This document shows, piece by piece, positions 24,902-33,575 of a stretch of DNA of 64,000 bases. Under the pieces are notes generated by a model, which was not told the origin of the DNA, made no database searches, and saw nothing but the letters and a program-made list of their open reading frames with translations. Position 1 is the first letter of the stretch. Each line of letters opens with the position of its first letter. This DNA is from Faecalibacterium sp. HTF-F. GTDB taxonomy: Bacteria; Bacillota; Clostridia; Oscillospirales; Ruminococcaceae. The position numbers were made by a program, and so were the translations under genes. The stretch spans positions 1,550,001 through 1,614,000 of the forward strand of contig NZ_CP094473.1 in the NCBI RefSeq assembly GCF_023347535.1, written 5' to 3'.

Positions 24902-25558
24902 TTATTCTGCGGTCTCCGTTGTGAGCACCGGGTAGCCTGTCCGCACGCACCGCACGGCACAGCGGGCACGGCCGCCGGTGGTGCAGGTGAAGAGGGTCAG
25001 GTCCCAGTTATCAGAATCTTCCGTCTTTTCGGTCATTTTTTCGATCTGGGTAGGCTGCAGGTTCTCCACATAGGAGACCTCGTAGCTCCACCGCATGCCG
25101 TCCATATCGGTAAAATAGACCTGTGCCCCTTCGGCCAGCCATTTGATGGGGCTGAAGTGCTTTGCATAGTTATGGGCGCAGACCACCATGTTGTCCGCGT
25201 AGGTGGAGCCGGAGTACCGGCCGGGCGCGATCTTCAGGCCCGCATAGCTCCACTCGCTCATCACAGGCAGGTCGAGTCCAATGGAGGGGATGGACAGATA
25301 GCCGATGTAGCTCCAGCCGTCCAGTTCCGTCTCGGTCATGGGCTGGGCAGGGTCCAGCTCCGGCTGCAGCACAACGGTCTCCGACTTTGCCTTTTCCTCA
25401 ACCGTTGTGGTCAGGGTCTGTTCCAGCTCTCCCAGCGCCTGCTGTGCTGCCTTGTCTGCGCGGGCCGCATCCCACTTGTTGTAGGCAAGCAGCGCTGCTG
25501 CCGCCAAAATAAGCAGCGCACCCAGCACCATGCATATCTTTCCAATTTTCTGTCTCAT
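24902..25558 (-). CDS. Pilus-locus sortase
   Basis: Membrane transpeptidase of 218 residues. A single N-terminal helix (about residues 9-25) anchors an extracellular catalytic domain. The catalytic triad is visible: His129 in 'VVCAHNYAKHF', Cys192 in 'LTLFTCTTGGRARC' and the Arg at 197 or 199. There is no C-terminal membrane helix, unlike classical class C pilin polymerases, so the class is uncertain (B- or D-like). Its ATG overlaps the upstream pilin stop codon by 4 bases. As last gene of the adhesin-pilin-sortase operon it most likely links those two LPXTG proteins to each other or to the wall. Confidence 0.9.
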   Translation of the reverse strand: MRQKIGKICMVLGALLILAAAALLAYNKWDAARADKAAQQALGELEQTLTTTVEEKAKSETVVLQPELDPAQPMTETELDGWSYIGYLSIPSIGLDLPVMSEWSYAGLKIAPGRYSGSTYADNMVVCAHNYAKHFSPIKWLAEGAQVYFTDMDGMRWSYEVSYVENLQPTQIEKMTEKTEDSDNWDLTLFTCTTGGRARCAVRCVRTGYPVLTTETAE

Positions 25559-26454
25559 GGCAGCGCTTCCTTTTTGTTCAGCACCCAGCCAGCGGCAAAC
25601 AGCAGCACACCGCTGACCGCCAGCACCGGCACAGGCCAGTTCAGCTGGCCGGTCTGAGGCAGACCGCTCATGACTGCGCCGTCCGGACGGCCCGCCAGTG
25701 CGGGATTATCCGGGTTTCCCGGGGCTACCGGGTTGTCCGGATTGCCGGGAGCCACCGGGCTGTCCGGGCTGCCGGGCGAGACCGGACTATCCGGGCCGTC
25801 CGGGTTCTTGGGCGTATCCGGGTTTGTGGGCTCCGTGGGCTGTTCCGGGGTGCCGGGCTTGTCCGGCACGGGAGTGGGCGGCACAGGCGGCGTATCCGGG
25901 TTGACGGGGGTGTAGCCGCCCACCTTGGGGGAGGCATCCACCTCATAATTCCATTTCCCGTTTTCTGCCATGGGCAGGGAAACAAGGAACGGTTTGATGG
26001 GCGCATAGCCATTGGAGGCCTTGCTCTGCACGATCAGGTACAGGCCAAGTTCCAGATCTTCAAAGGCGGCATTGCCGTCCGCATCAACGGTTTTTGTGGT
26101 GCCCTTTGCGCCCTGCGGCATATATTCCAGCAGCTGGTCTGCCAGCGTGCTGTCGGTCAGGTCGCCCAGCGCGATGCCGCAGCCGTAAAAATCGCCGCAG
26201 TATTCAAAGCTCAGGTCGCCGTTTTTGCGCTTCACCTCAGCCACGCGGTACAGCGTCAGCTGACCGCCGCTCAGGGCCTTATCCTTCGCGCTGTCGTACA
26301 GCGCAACGCGGATGGTGCCGGTGGCGGGGTTCCCGCTGGCATCCACCAGCCGGATGTTCGCACTGGTGGCAAGGGCAGGCAGTGCACCTGCCACCAGAAG
26401 GCACAGCATCAAAAGCAGGGCTGCAAGCCGCCTGCGCAAGCTTTTCTGTTCCAT
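25555..26454 (-). CDS. LPXTG-anchored pilin / SpaA-like surface protein
   Basis: About 299 residues. A signal peptide (MEQKSLRRRLAALLLML..., cleavage near ALA-TS) precedes a SpaA/CnaB-like domain with 'GTIRVALYDSAKDKALSGGQLTLYRVAEV' and an E-box-like 'LGLYLIVQSKASNGYAPI'. A Pro/Asp-rich stalk follows, with repeats of the type (S/N)P(D/G)xPVxPG. The C-terminus has the sortase signal 'LPQTG', a hydrophobic helix and a short charged tail. The start at 26454 uses GGGGAG that lies inside the end of the adhesin gene. The likely role is the backbone or anchor pilin of this operon. Confidence 0.87.
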   Translation of the reverse strand: MEQKSLRRRLAALLLMLCLLVAGALPALATSANIRLVDASGNPATGTIRVALYDSAKDKALSGGQLTLYRVAEVKRKNGDLSFEYCGDFYGCGIALGDLTDSTLADQLLEYMPQGAKGTTKTVDADGNAAFEDLELGLYLIVQSKASNGYAPIKPFLVSLPMAENGKWNYEVDASPKVGGYTPVNPDTPPVPPTPVPDKPGTPEQPTEPTNPDTPKNPDGPDSPVSPGSPDSPVAPGNPDNPVAPGNPDNPALAGRPDGAVMSGLPQTGQLNWPVPVLAVSGVLLFAAGWVLNKKEALP

Positions 26455-26461
26455 CGGCTGC

Positions 26462-29400
26462 TCACTCCCCTTTCTCTTCGTGTTTTTTGCGTTTGGCCAG
26501 CAGCAGGGCCGCACCCACGGTCAGCATACCGCCCACCGCCGCAAAGGGCACCGTGCCCATGCCGCCGGTGGAGGGCAGCACGTAGCCGCTGTAGACTTTG
26601 TTGGTGATGAAGATCTTGCCGGTCTGGATGCCACTGTTGTTGGTGATCTCCGCGACCCAGTTGCCGTTAGTCACTTCTTTTACAAGGTAGTAGTACCTGT
26701 GGCCCTCTTCATCTGCTGCCGGGATCTGATTTTCGCCGAACCATGTAAACGACCAGCCGTTATCCTTGTTCAGGTACTGTGTATCCATGAGCACAGCGTC
26801 CTGTGCCGTCTCGCCTTCCGTATAACGGTACAGCTCCACCTGAATGGATTTCACCGGAATGTCTGCCTCCGCCAGCGGTCTGCCGTCCACTGCACTCAGC
26901 CAGTATTTTTTGACAGTGAGCTGATTGTAGGTATTCCTGACTGTCAGCTGTGTGGTATTGGTCGAACATCCGAAGGTCACGTCATCCACCGTCACGGTCT
27001 TGTCGTGGTCTGTGATTGGAGTATCGCCCAGAGCCGTCTTGAAGGCTTCCTTGGGATCGGCGCCCTTCTCGTAGAAGAACAGATACTTCGGCGTGCTGTC
27101 CAGAATATAGTTGTCCGGAGCCTTCGTCTCAGTCAGGCGGTAGAGCACATTCGGCGACAGCGTCTGTTCCGCACTTGTAATGCTGAAGGTCAGTTCGCCG
27201 TTTGCACCGGTCGTGCCAGACATAAATTTTTCAAACTCACCCAAGTTCTTATTGTAGGAGTCGATCGTAAACTCCGCGTCCGGCAGAAACTTGCTGGTTT
27301 CCGCATCCATTTTGTGGATGACCAGCTGGCCGCGGGTGATCTGCACACTGCTCTCGTTCGTTTTAAAATTCACGTCCTCCGCTGTACCTTGAGCAACACC
27401 CTCCAGCTGAACCGTGTTGCTCAGCTTGGGGTCAGTATAGCTACCGGGGTCGAATTCAATGTCATACTGCAGCAGCAGCGCAACTCCGTCCGGGACGGTC
27501 ATGCACAGCCAGTAATCGGGTTCGGGGGCGTCAATGTGATAAAGTCCTTCTTTTACCTGCGTCAGGCTCGATACATCCTTGTCGTGCTCGTACTTGTCGT
27601 GCTCGTAGTAGTACAGACGGACATTGTGGCCGTAGAAGCTGTTACCGCGTATGATCTTTGCCTCATCCCGCAGTTTCAGTGTTCCAGTGGTTCCCAGCTT
27701 CTGCGCTGCCGGGTTGATGATGACAGTATAGGTGACATTGTTCGTCCAGTTACCATTTTTGTCCTTCAGCTGTTTGCCGGTCTTTATCAGCGGAGCGATG
27801 TTCTTGTGCACCGTGGTCTTGATAGCCGCAGGCTTACCATCCCATTCTGCTTTGTTGGTGTAGACGACATCCGATGTGAGCAGATCTTTCCAGCGGGAGT
27901 CGTTCTTAAAGCTGACCTCATACAGAAGTTCAATGACGTGTTGCTTTCCGTCGTTGCAGCCGTACACCTCTACAGTCAGCTTCTTATTAGTTTCATCATA
28001 GGTAACATGCCATCGCTCAGCGGGGTTCCAGCTGCACTGCTCGTTGTCCACGTAGAGCCTGAGCTTATCGCCGTTCACAGTCAACTCGGTTCCCGTCGGC
28101 ATGGTATCCGTGATAACGATGTTGCCTGTTTCTGTTCCCGTTGTCACCAACCTGATGCGGTACAGCAGCTTCTGATCCTTGACATCGTCATAATTCACAG
28201 TGGTATCGCCGGTAATGTAATCCTGCCGCTTACCATCGATAGCCACCGATTTTTCAAAGACACTGCTGCGATAAACATCCTCAGCCGAATCGCTCGCCTT
28301 TGTGCTGCCGTCCTGCGTGATCTTTGCGTTGTTGGTGAAGGTCCAATCCGCATTTCCCGGCTTATCACTGCGCACTTCATGAGTGGGCACATCGTTCAGC
28401 ACCATCTGACGCACAGCAATGGAGCCGCCGTTTTCTGCCTTCTTCACTGCAATGGTAAAGCTCAGCACAGGTGTGTTCTTGTCACTCGCTTCAACCTTAT
28501 TATTTGATGCGTCCAAATAGGTGATCGTCAGGTAGTCTTTCGCCTGCTGATAGTTCAGCGTACGATTATCCGTCAGAATCAGTGTCAGGCCCTTTTCAAT
28601 CGCTTCCTGCAGCTCCGAAGCAATGGCGTAGTGTTTGTTCTGAAGAACAGTTCCGCTGCTGTCGGTGGTGTTTCCGATGGTGTCGGTCAGCTCAAAATGG
28701 TCGGCACCGGTCACATTCACCGCGCTCAGATCCCAGTAGGCGATATTATTATTATCGGTACGGCTGTGGGTCTTGGTCAGTGTCCAGATGCCCTGATCGA
28801 AGGTAACTTTATCAGAAGCCTTGATACCATCAACGGACGCTGTATTCTCAACGCTATTTGTTCCGGTCGGTACAGTGGTCTTGTAGGTAATGGTAAAGCG
28901 GTAGGCGGTCTTTGCGTTGTCGTCCAGCGTTGAGAGCTTAACGCCACCTTTCATATCTTCCGGCTTCATCGTTACGTATGTCGTCTGCGCTCCCTCGATT
29001 TGGACATTGATGTCACCGGACAGAGTGATGTTCCCCGGAAGAACATCCTGAAATGTATAATCCTTCAGGAAATCCGTGGAGCCATCCAGCGGTGCACGAA
29101 CTACGACTGTCCATTCGATCAGGCCGTCTGCATTCAACTTGCCTTCCTTTTTGATGATATTGCAGTTATACGTGATCTGCTTTCGGCCAGAGGAGACCGC
29201 CTTCACCTTATCGGTTTCCGCCTTAGCCTCGTTATACATTATGCTCGATGTATTATTTTTGCACGCATCTTTCAGCTCTTTGGACGCCGCCTTTGTGGCG
29301 TAGTACAGGATGTACTTTTCACCCTCCTTCAGCTCCGGAAGCGCCGCGAAGCTCAACTCGCTGCCATCTCCAGAAACAGTATACTGGTATGGTTCGGTCC

Positions 29401-31663
29401 CAACCGAAAGCTCAGTCTGGGTATTGTTCGCATCTTGCTTGATCAGCTTGATGGGGATATCCGTGGTATTATGCTTTGCCGGGAAGCCGGTTATTTTGTC
29501 GCTAATCTTCACCGGGCCGCCGGAACCGTTCTCGGAAGATACTGTAACCTTCCAATAGGCATAGTAGCCGCTGGTTTCGTTGCTCCACCAGCTTACGCCC
29601 TTGCCCTCGTAGTCCGCGAGTTCCTTTTTTATGGACAGATCCGGATCTTTTTTGGTAACTTGCAGCTCCATATTGTTTCCAAAGCTGATCTTGCCGTCCG
29701 GGGCCGTGGCGAGGTCCGCTTTGGCTTTGAAGGTCAGTTTTCCGTCAAAGGCTGCGCCGCTGCCGATCCCAGTAAAGTTCATCGTGACCAAGCCGTTTGT
29801 GTCGATGGAATAAGTACCCATCGACTTACCGGTTGCTGCATCTATGATCCAGTCTGTTTCGATCTTCTTATCCAGTTTCAATCCGCCCGGCAGCTGATAC
29901 GTCATCGTGCCGCTTCCCGATGGGAAAGTACCGTATGGCAAATTGAATTCCACCACGAGCTGGATGGTATCGCCATCCTTCACCGTTTCACCCTCGGGGA
30001 TATCTGTCCATTGCGTATTGCTTCCCGTTCCGATCTCCTTCTGGAATGTTACGCTGGTGATATGTCTATCCAGCGACTGCACCGTTTCTGCAGCTGTGCT
30101 TGCATCATCTGCGGCTTCATCGGACAGCAGCGCCACCGCATACGGAGAGACCTGCGATACAGGACCAGTTGCCCAGATCACAAGAGAGGTTTCCTCGTCC
30201 CCTGCCGGTTCCACGCCGTCCGGTTCCTCTCTTTCCCCCTCTTCCTGCGCCTTATGGGCTGCGGCCAGATCGATCACATCCGTGATCTCGTCCGCACGCA
30301 GGGACACCTCGGCCACCTTGCCGTCCACGTCGCCGGAGATCACGGTCAGGGTGCCGGTATCCGCGTCCACATCCGATACGATGCCCACGGTCTCGGTGCT
30401 GACGGTGCGCTCTTCGGTCTGGGGCTCAGCGGCGGCAGGTTCCAGCGAAAGCAGGGCAATGTCTGCATCGGCAGAATCATCCATGATCTGCGGCACGTCC
30501 TCTTCCACTGCCACCGTCTCGGTGGTGATGCTGTTGTAGAACACGATATCGCCGGGCACAAGCTCAACCTCTGCCGCCGCCTTCAGCCACTCGGACCCGC
30601 GCAGGTCGCTGCGCAGGGCCTGCACACCGGCGCGCTGCGGCACCATGGTCTGCGGCACATCCGCGTAGTTCAGGCAGTAGGACAGGAACATCACATCCCA
30701 CGCACCATAGGCGTTGCCATACCATGCACCGTAACGGGTGTAGTGGCGCACAGTGGTCTGGTCCTCATCGTCCAGCTGGAAGTTGCGCTCGCTCTGCTGG
30801 TAGCCCAGCTGGCTTTTTGCCACAGCGGTCAGGTCGTCGGCCCACGCACCGGTGAGCACAACATTCGTCTTTGCGCTCCATGTCTCCTCGTCCTCCACAT
30901 CCGCCAGCGGGTCGGACAGGCAGTTCACGGTGTGGTGGTGCTCCGGCAGGCCGCAGACCAGCACTTCCTCATAGCAGGCGTCGGTGTGGTGGTGCACCGG
31001 GGTGTCCAGACTGCTGTCGTCCACAACGGGCTGAAGGGCCACGGCATCGTCAAACACCGCAGAGGCTTCCTCATCCACCGGCACATAGTCCGGGTTAGGC
31101 TCCTCCACAAGTTCGCCCTCTTCCAGACCGCACACCAGCTCATATTCAATGGAATAGCAGCTGTCGTCGTGGGTGTGCTCGAACAGGTCACAGATCAGGC
31201 TGCCATCCTCGGGGTCAAAGCAGTCATCGGTGTGCACATGCTCTTCCTCGTAGCAGGTCAGCGTTTTCACTTCCTGATAGCAGTCGTCGGTGTGCTGGTG
31301 GGGCACAAAAATGTACTCCGGCTCCGGCTCTGCCGAATGGGCAGCAATGTCGGCCTCGCTCTGCTCCACACCATAATCCGCATCAGGGAATGCGCTGTCG
31401 TCCGGCTTTGTGGCGTTCCAGTCCTCCGGTTCGCCCTCCTCATAGCCGCACACCAGCACCTTCTCATAGCACTCGGCGGTGTGCTGGTGCTCGATCTCGC
31501 CGCACTGGTAGTCTGCCGTTTGGGCAATGCCCACGCTGTGCAGCTGCCAGTTAACGAACAGGCTGGTGAGCAGCGCCAATGCCAGCAGCAGTGCCATATA
31601 CCGCCGCGCCGTCTTATGTTCCCTGCGGAACTGCTGCATCAGTGCCGTTGTGATATCCTTCAT
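26462..31663 (-). CDS. Giant LPXTG adhesin with HxHTxxCY repeats and a degenerate NlpC/P60-like domain
   Basis: A surface protein of about 1733 residues. A membrane or signal helix lies at about residues 23-38. Next come six HxH(T/D)xxC units between about residues 55 and 250, most followed 10-14 residues later by another Cys. Near residues 270-370 lies an NlpC/P60- or CHAP-like region, 'TRYGAWYGNAYGAWDVMFLSYC', with Asp where such enzymes carry the catalytic Cys. Then follow a linker and about 1000 residues of collagen-adhesin-like beta domains ('KADLATAPDGKISFGNNME', 'SSVFEKSVAIDGKRQDYITG'), a C-terminal SpaA/CnaB pair, and LPSTG near 1696-1700 with a helix and basic tail. ATG at 31663 has GAGG at 9 bases. 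It is probably the tip adhesin of the pilus. Confidence 0.88.
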   Translation of the reverse strand: MKDITTALMQQFRREHKTARRYMALLLALALLTSLFVNWQLHSVGIAQTADYQCGEIEHQHTAECYEKVLVCGYEEGEPEDWNATKPDDSAFPDADYGVEQSEADIAAHSAEPEPEYIFVPHQHTDDCYQEVKTLTCYEEEHVHTDDCFDPEDGSLICDLFEHTHDDSCYSIEYELVCGLEEGELVEEPNPDYVPVDEEASAVFDDAVALQPVVDDSSLDTPVHHHTDACYEEVLVCGLPEHHHTVNCLSDPLADVEDEETWSAKTNVVLTGAWADDLTAVAKSQLGYQQSERNFQLDDEDQTTVRHYTRYGAWYGNAYGAWDVMFLSYCLNYADVPQTMVPQRAGVQALRSDLRGSEWLKAAAEVELVPGDIVFYNSITTETVAVEEDVPQIMDDSADADIALLSLEPAAAEPQTEERTVSTETVGIVSDVDADTGTLTVISGDVDGKVAEVSLRADEITDVIDLAAAHKAQEEGEREEPDGVEPAGDEETSLVIWATGPVSQVSPYAVALLSDEAADDASTAAETVQSLDRHITSVTFQKEIGTGSNTQWTDIPEGETVKDGDTIQLVVEFNLPYGTFPSGSGTMTYQLPGGLKLDKKIETDWIIDAATGKSMGTYSIDTNGLVTMNFTGIGSGAAFDGKLTFKAKADLATAPDGKISFGNNMELQVTKKDPDLSIKKELADYEGKGVSWWSNETSGYYAYWKVTVSSENGSGGPVKISDKITGFPAKHNTTDIPIKLIKQDANNTQTELSVGTEPYQYTVSGDGSELSFAALPELKEGEKYILYYATKAASKELKDACKNNTSSIMYNEAKAETDKVKAVSSGRKQITYNCNIIKKEGKLNADGLIEWTVVVRAPLDGSTDFLKDYTFQDVLPGNITLSGDINVQIEGAQTTYVTMKPEDMKGGVKLSTLDDNAKTAYRFTITYKTTVPTGTNSVENTASVDGIKASDKVTFDQGIWTLTKTHSRTDNNNIAYWDLSAVNVTGADHFELTDTIGNTTDSSGTVLQNKHYAIASELQEAIEKGLTLILTDNRTLNYQQAKDYLTITYLDASNNKVEASDKNTPVLSFTIAVKKAENGGSIAVRQMVLNDVPTHEVRSDKPGNADWTFTNNAKITQDGSTKASDSAEDVYRSSVFEKSVAIDGKRQDYITGDTTVNYDDVKDQKLLYRIRLVTTGTETGNIVITDTMPTGTELTVNGDKLRLYVDNEQCSWNPAERWHVTYDETNKKLTVEVYGCNDGKQHVIELLYEVSFKNDSRWKDLLTSDVVYTNKAEWDGKPAAIKTTVHKNIAPLIKTGKQLKDKNGNWTNNVTYTVIINPAAQKLGTTGTLKLRDEAKIIRGNSFYGHNVRLYYYEHDKYEHDKDVSSLTQVKEGLYHIDAPEPDYWLCMTVPDGVALLLQYDIEFDPGSYTDPKLSNTVQLEGVAQGTAEDVNFKTNESSVQITRGQLVIHKMDAETSKFLPDAEFTIDSYNKNLGEFEKFMSGTTGANGELTFSITSAEQTLSPNVLYRLTETKAPDNYILDSTPKYLFFYEKGADPKEAFKTALGDTPITDHDKTVTVDDVTFGCSTNTTQLTVRNTYNQLTVKKYWLSAVDGRPLAEADIPVKSIQVELYRYTEGETAQDAVLMDTQYLNKDNGWSFTWFGENQIPAADEEGHRYYYLVKEVTNGNWVAEITNNSGIQTGKIFITNKVYSGYVLPSTGGMGTVPFAAVGGMLTVGAALLLAKRKKHEEKGE

Positions 31664-31873
31664 GCTTTTCATCCTCACTATACTAAAAACAACGTATTTT
31701 CGTCGTTTGCAAAACCGCCAAATCCACGCCCTATTTTTATACTCCTATAACCTATCCAGTGTACCACATTCTTGGCCGGAAATCAACTTTAAAATGCTCG
31801 TTATTTGGCTTGAGCGCTGGATTTTTGGCAGGTTTGCCGTGCCAGACCCCGCAGGCGGGATGTGCCGGATTTC

Positions 31874-32869
31874 TCAGCTATTCCGGGCTTTGGGCGGGCG
31901 ATCCGGCACAAGGCGGCAGACCAGACGCACCATCAGCGGGGTCAGCGGCAGCCACACCGCAGTGCAGATGAGGTTGAACAGCGTATGCGCGTTGGCGAGC
32001 TGCCGGGCAATGACTTCCAGCTCCGGCCCTTTGGGCGAGATCATTGCCACCAGACCCGCATACCACGGCAGCAGGGCGCAGAACGCCGCCGCACCGGTCA
32101 GGTTGAACAGAGCGTGGGCCGCCGCCGCCCGTTTTGTGTCCCGACTCTGCCCGATGGATGCCAGCAGCGCCGTGACCGTGGTGCCGATGTTATCCCCCAG
32201 CAGCACCGGCAGTGCCCCTGCAAGGCCCAGCAGACTGCCGCCCTGCGGCCCGGGCCGGGCCGCAACGCTCTGAAGCACCGCAATGGTGGCAGAGCTGCTC
32301 TGCACTGTCAGGGTCATGCAGAGGCCTGCCAGCAGGCCCATCCACGGACGATGCCGCACCCGTGCCAGCCAGAGCGCAAACACCGGGCTCTGTGCCAGCG
32401 GGGCCAGCGCCGTGCTCATACCGGCAATGCCCTCGAACAGCAGACCAAAGGCGAACACCGCCCGGCCAATAGCCCGGGCCTTTTGCCCCGCACAGGCAAA
32501 ACAGAGCAGCAGCCCGGCCAGCAGCACAAGGCCGCGCACGTCTTCCAGCCGGAAGGCCAACAGCTGTGCGGTAATGGTGGTTCCGATGTTGCAGCCAAAG
32601 ATCACCGGGACCGCCTGCCGCAGGGTCAGCAGGCCTGCACTTACAAAGCCCAGCACCATCACCGTAACTGCCGAGCTGCTTTGCAGCACCGCCGTGACCG
32701 CTGCCCCCGCCAGCACGCCCCGCACCGGGCTGCCTGCCAACACCATCAGCAGCCGCTTCATCCGCTGTCCCGCCGCTGTTTCCAGACTGCGGCTGAGCGC
32801 ATCCATGCCATACAAAAACAATGCCAGCCCGCCAAAAAGCGCAAAGATTCCTTTCAGTCCCTGTTCCAA
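31874..32869 (-). CDS. Na/Pi cotransporter family protein (truncated-length type)
   Basis: A sodium/phosphate symporter family membrane protein of 331 residues with two inverted halves. Each half holds the family's QSSS motif: 'AVLQSSSAVTVMVLGFV' and 'LTVQSSSATIAVLQSVA'. 'FGCNIGTTITAQLLAF' and 'LGDNIGTTVTALLASIGQS' are the matching downstream loops. Many NptA/YjbB relatives have a C-terminal PhoU-like domain and total more than 500 residues; here that domain is absent. It is monocistronic. Phosphate as substrate is inferred from the family. Confidence 0.87.
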   Translation of the reverse strand: MEQGLKGIFALFGGLALFLYGMDALSRSLETAAGQRMKRLLMVLAGSPVRGVLAGAAVTAVLQSSSAVTVMVLGFVSAGLLTLRQAVPVIFGCNIGTTITAQLLAFRLEDVRGLVLLAGLLLCFACAGQKARAIGRAVFAFGLLFEGIAGMSTALAPLAQSPVFALWLARVRHRPWMGLLAGLCMTLTVQSSSATIAVLQSVAARPGPQGGSLLGLAGALPVLLGDNIGTTVTALLASIGQSRDTKRAAAAHALFNLTGAAAFCALLPWYAGLVAMISPKGPELEVIARQLANAHTLFNLICTAVWLPLTPLMVRLVCRLVPDRPPKARNS

Positions 32870-32984
32870 TGCCGTCCCTCCCGCAGAAACGTTTCTTATT
32901 CTATTTATGCAGCTGCCGGGCTGTTCAGGCTTTCTGCCTTCCTTCCCTTTTTGTGAACTTTTTTAAAATTATCCCAAACCGCCC

Positions 32985-33013
32985 TTGCATTCTGGGTGCA
33001 GGAGGAATATTAT
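32985..33013 (+). promoter_or_regulatory. Promoter of the marR-ABC exporter operon
   Basis: TTGCAT (32985-32990), 17-base spacer, TATTAT (33008-33013). The predicted start is near 33020, immediately before the MarR palindrome. Confidence 0.65.
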
Positions 33014-33024
33014 TGTCAGGCGTT

Positions 33025-33048
33025 AATAGTTAACAGCTGTTAAGTATT
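33025..33048. promoter_or_regulatory. MarR-type palindromic operator
   Basis: A 24-bp dyad matching at 22 positions, with the perfect core TTAACAGCTGTTAA (33030-33043) flanked by AATA and TATT. It lies between the predicted transcription start and the marR-like gene, a roadblock position suited to autorepression. Confidence 0.7.
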
Positions 33049-33068
33049 TTGCAATGAGGAGAGATAGA

Positions 33069-33575
33069 ATGTTGAACGAGACCGAAGCCGCCGCGAGCTT
33101 TCACGGCCTGTGCCATTTTTTCGGACGGCTGAGCAAGGCGTCCCGGGCCGGCATGAAGGCGGCTCTGCGGGGCTGTCCCAAGTGCCACTTTCCCATGCTG
33201 GAGGGTCTGGCTCACACGATCAGCACCCGCGGGCAGGACGGAGCGGTGTATGTTTCCGATTTTGCCCGGGAGGCACACCAGCCGCTGCCGGCCATCAGCC
33301 GCGGCCTGCGTCAGCTGGAACAGGACGGCCTTGTTCTGCGCGAAGCGGACCCGGCTGACCGGCGCAAAACGCTGGTGCGCATCACGCCGGAGGGCTACGC
33401 CGCCTGCGCCCGGTGTGAAGATGCCCTCAGCGATTATTTTGCCTGTGTGATGGCCCGGCTGACACCGGAGCAGGTGCAGCAGATGAACGTTTTGCGCGGT
33501 GCACTGATGGACGCCATTCTTGCGGAAAACGCTTCCCGTGAAGCAAAAAACAACGAAGGGAGAACCGAACCATGA
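33069..33575 (+). CDS. MarR-family transcriptional regulator
   Basis: A 168-residue winged-helix regulator. The MarR fold is visible: 'ISTRGQDGAVYVSDFAREAHQPLPAISRGLRQLEQDGLVLREADPADRRKTLVRITPEGY', with the recognition helix around 'PAISRGLRQLEQ' and the wing 'DPADRRKTLVRIT'. The ATG at 33069 is used because AGGAG lies 8 bases upstream; the ATG at 33054 lies inside that site's context. It overlaps the first ABC gene by 4 bases. It probably represses its own operon through the palindrome at 33025-33048 and is released by an exporter substrate. Confidence 0.92.
   Translation: MLNETEAAASFHGLCHFFGRLSKASRAGMKAALRGCPKCHFPMLEGLAHTISTRGQDGAVYVSDFAREAHQPLPAISRGLRQLEQDGLVLREADPADRRKTLVRITPEGYAACARCEDALSDYFACVMARLTPEQVQQMNVLRGALMDAILAENASREAKNNEGRTEP

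Noticed and set aside
25670..25915. A collagen-like G-x-y reading frame
   Set aside because: It is the antisense reading of the Pro/Asp/Gly repeats in the pilin stalk, with no start signals.
29000..31750. A 916-codon open frame on the plus strand
   Set aside because: It lies wholly antisense to the giant adhesin, has no ribosome binding site or family features, and follows from the GC-rich codon use of the real gene.
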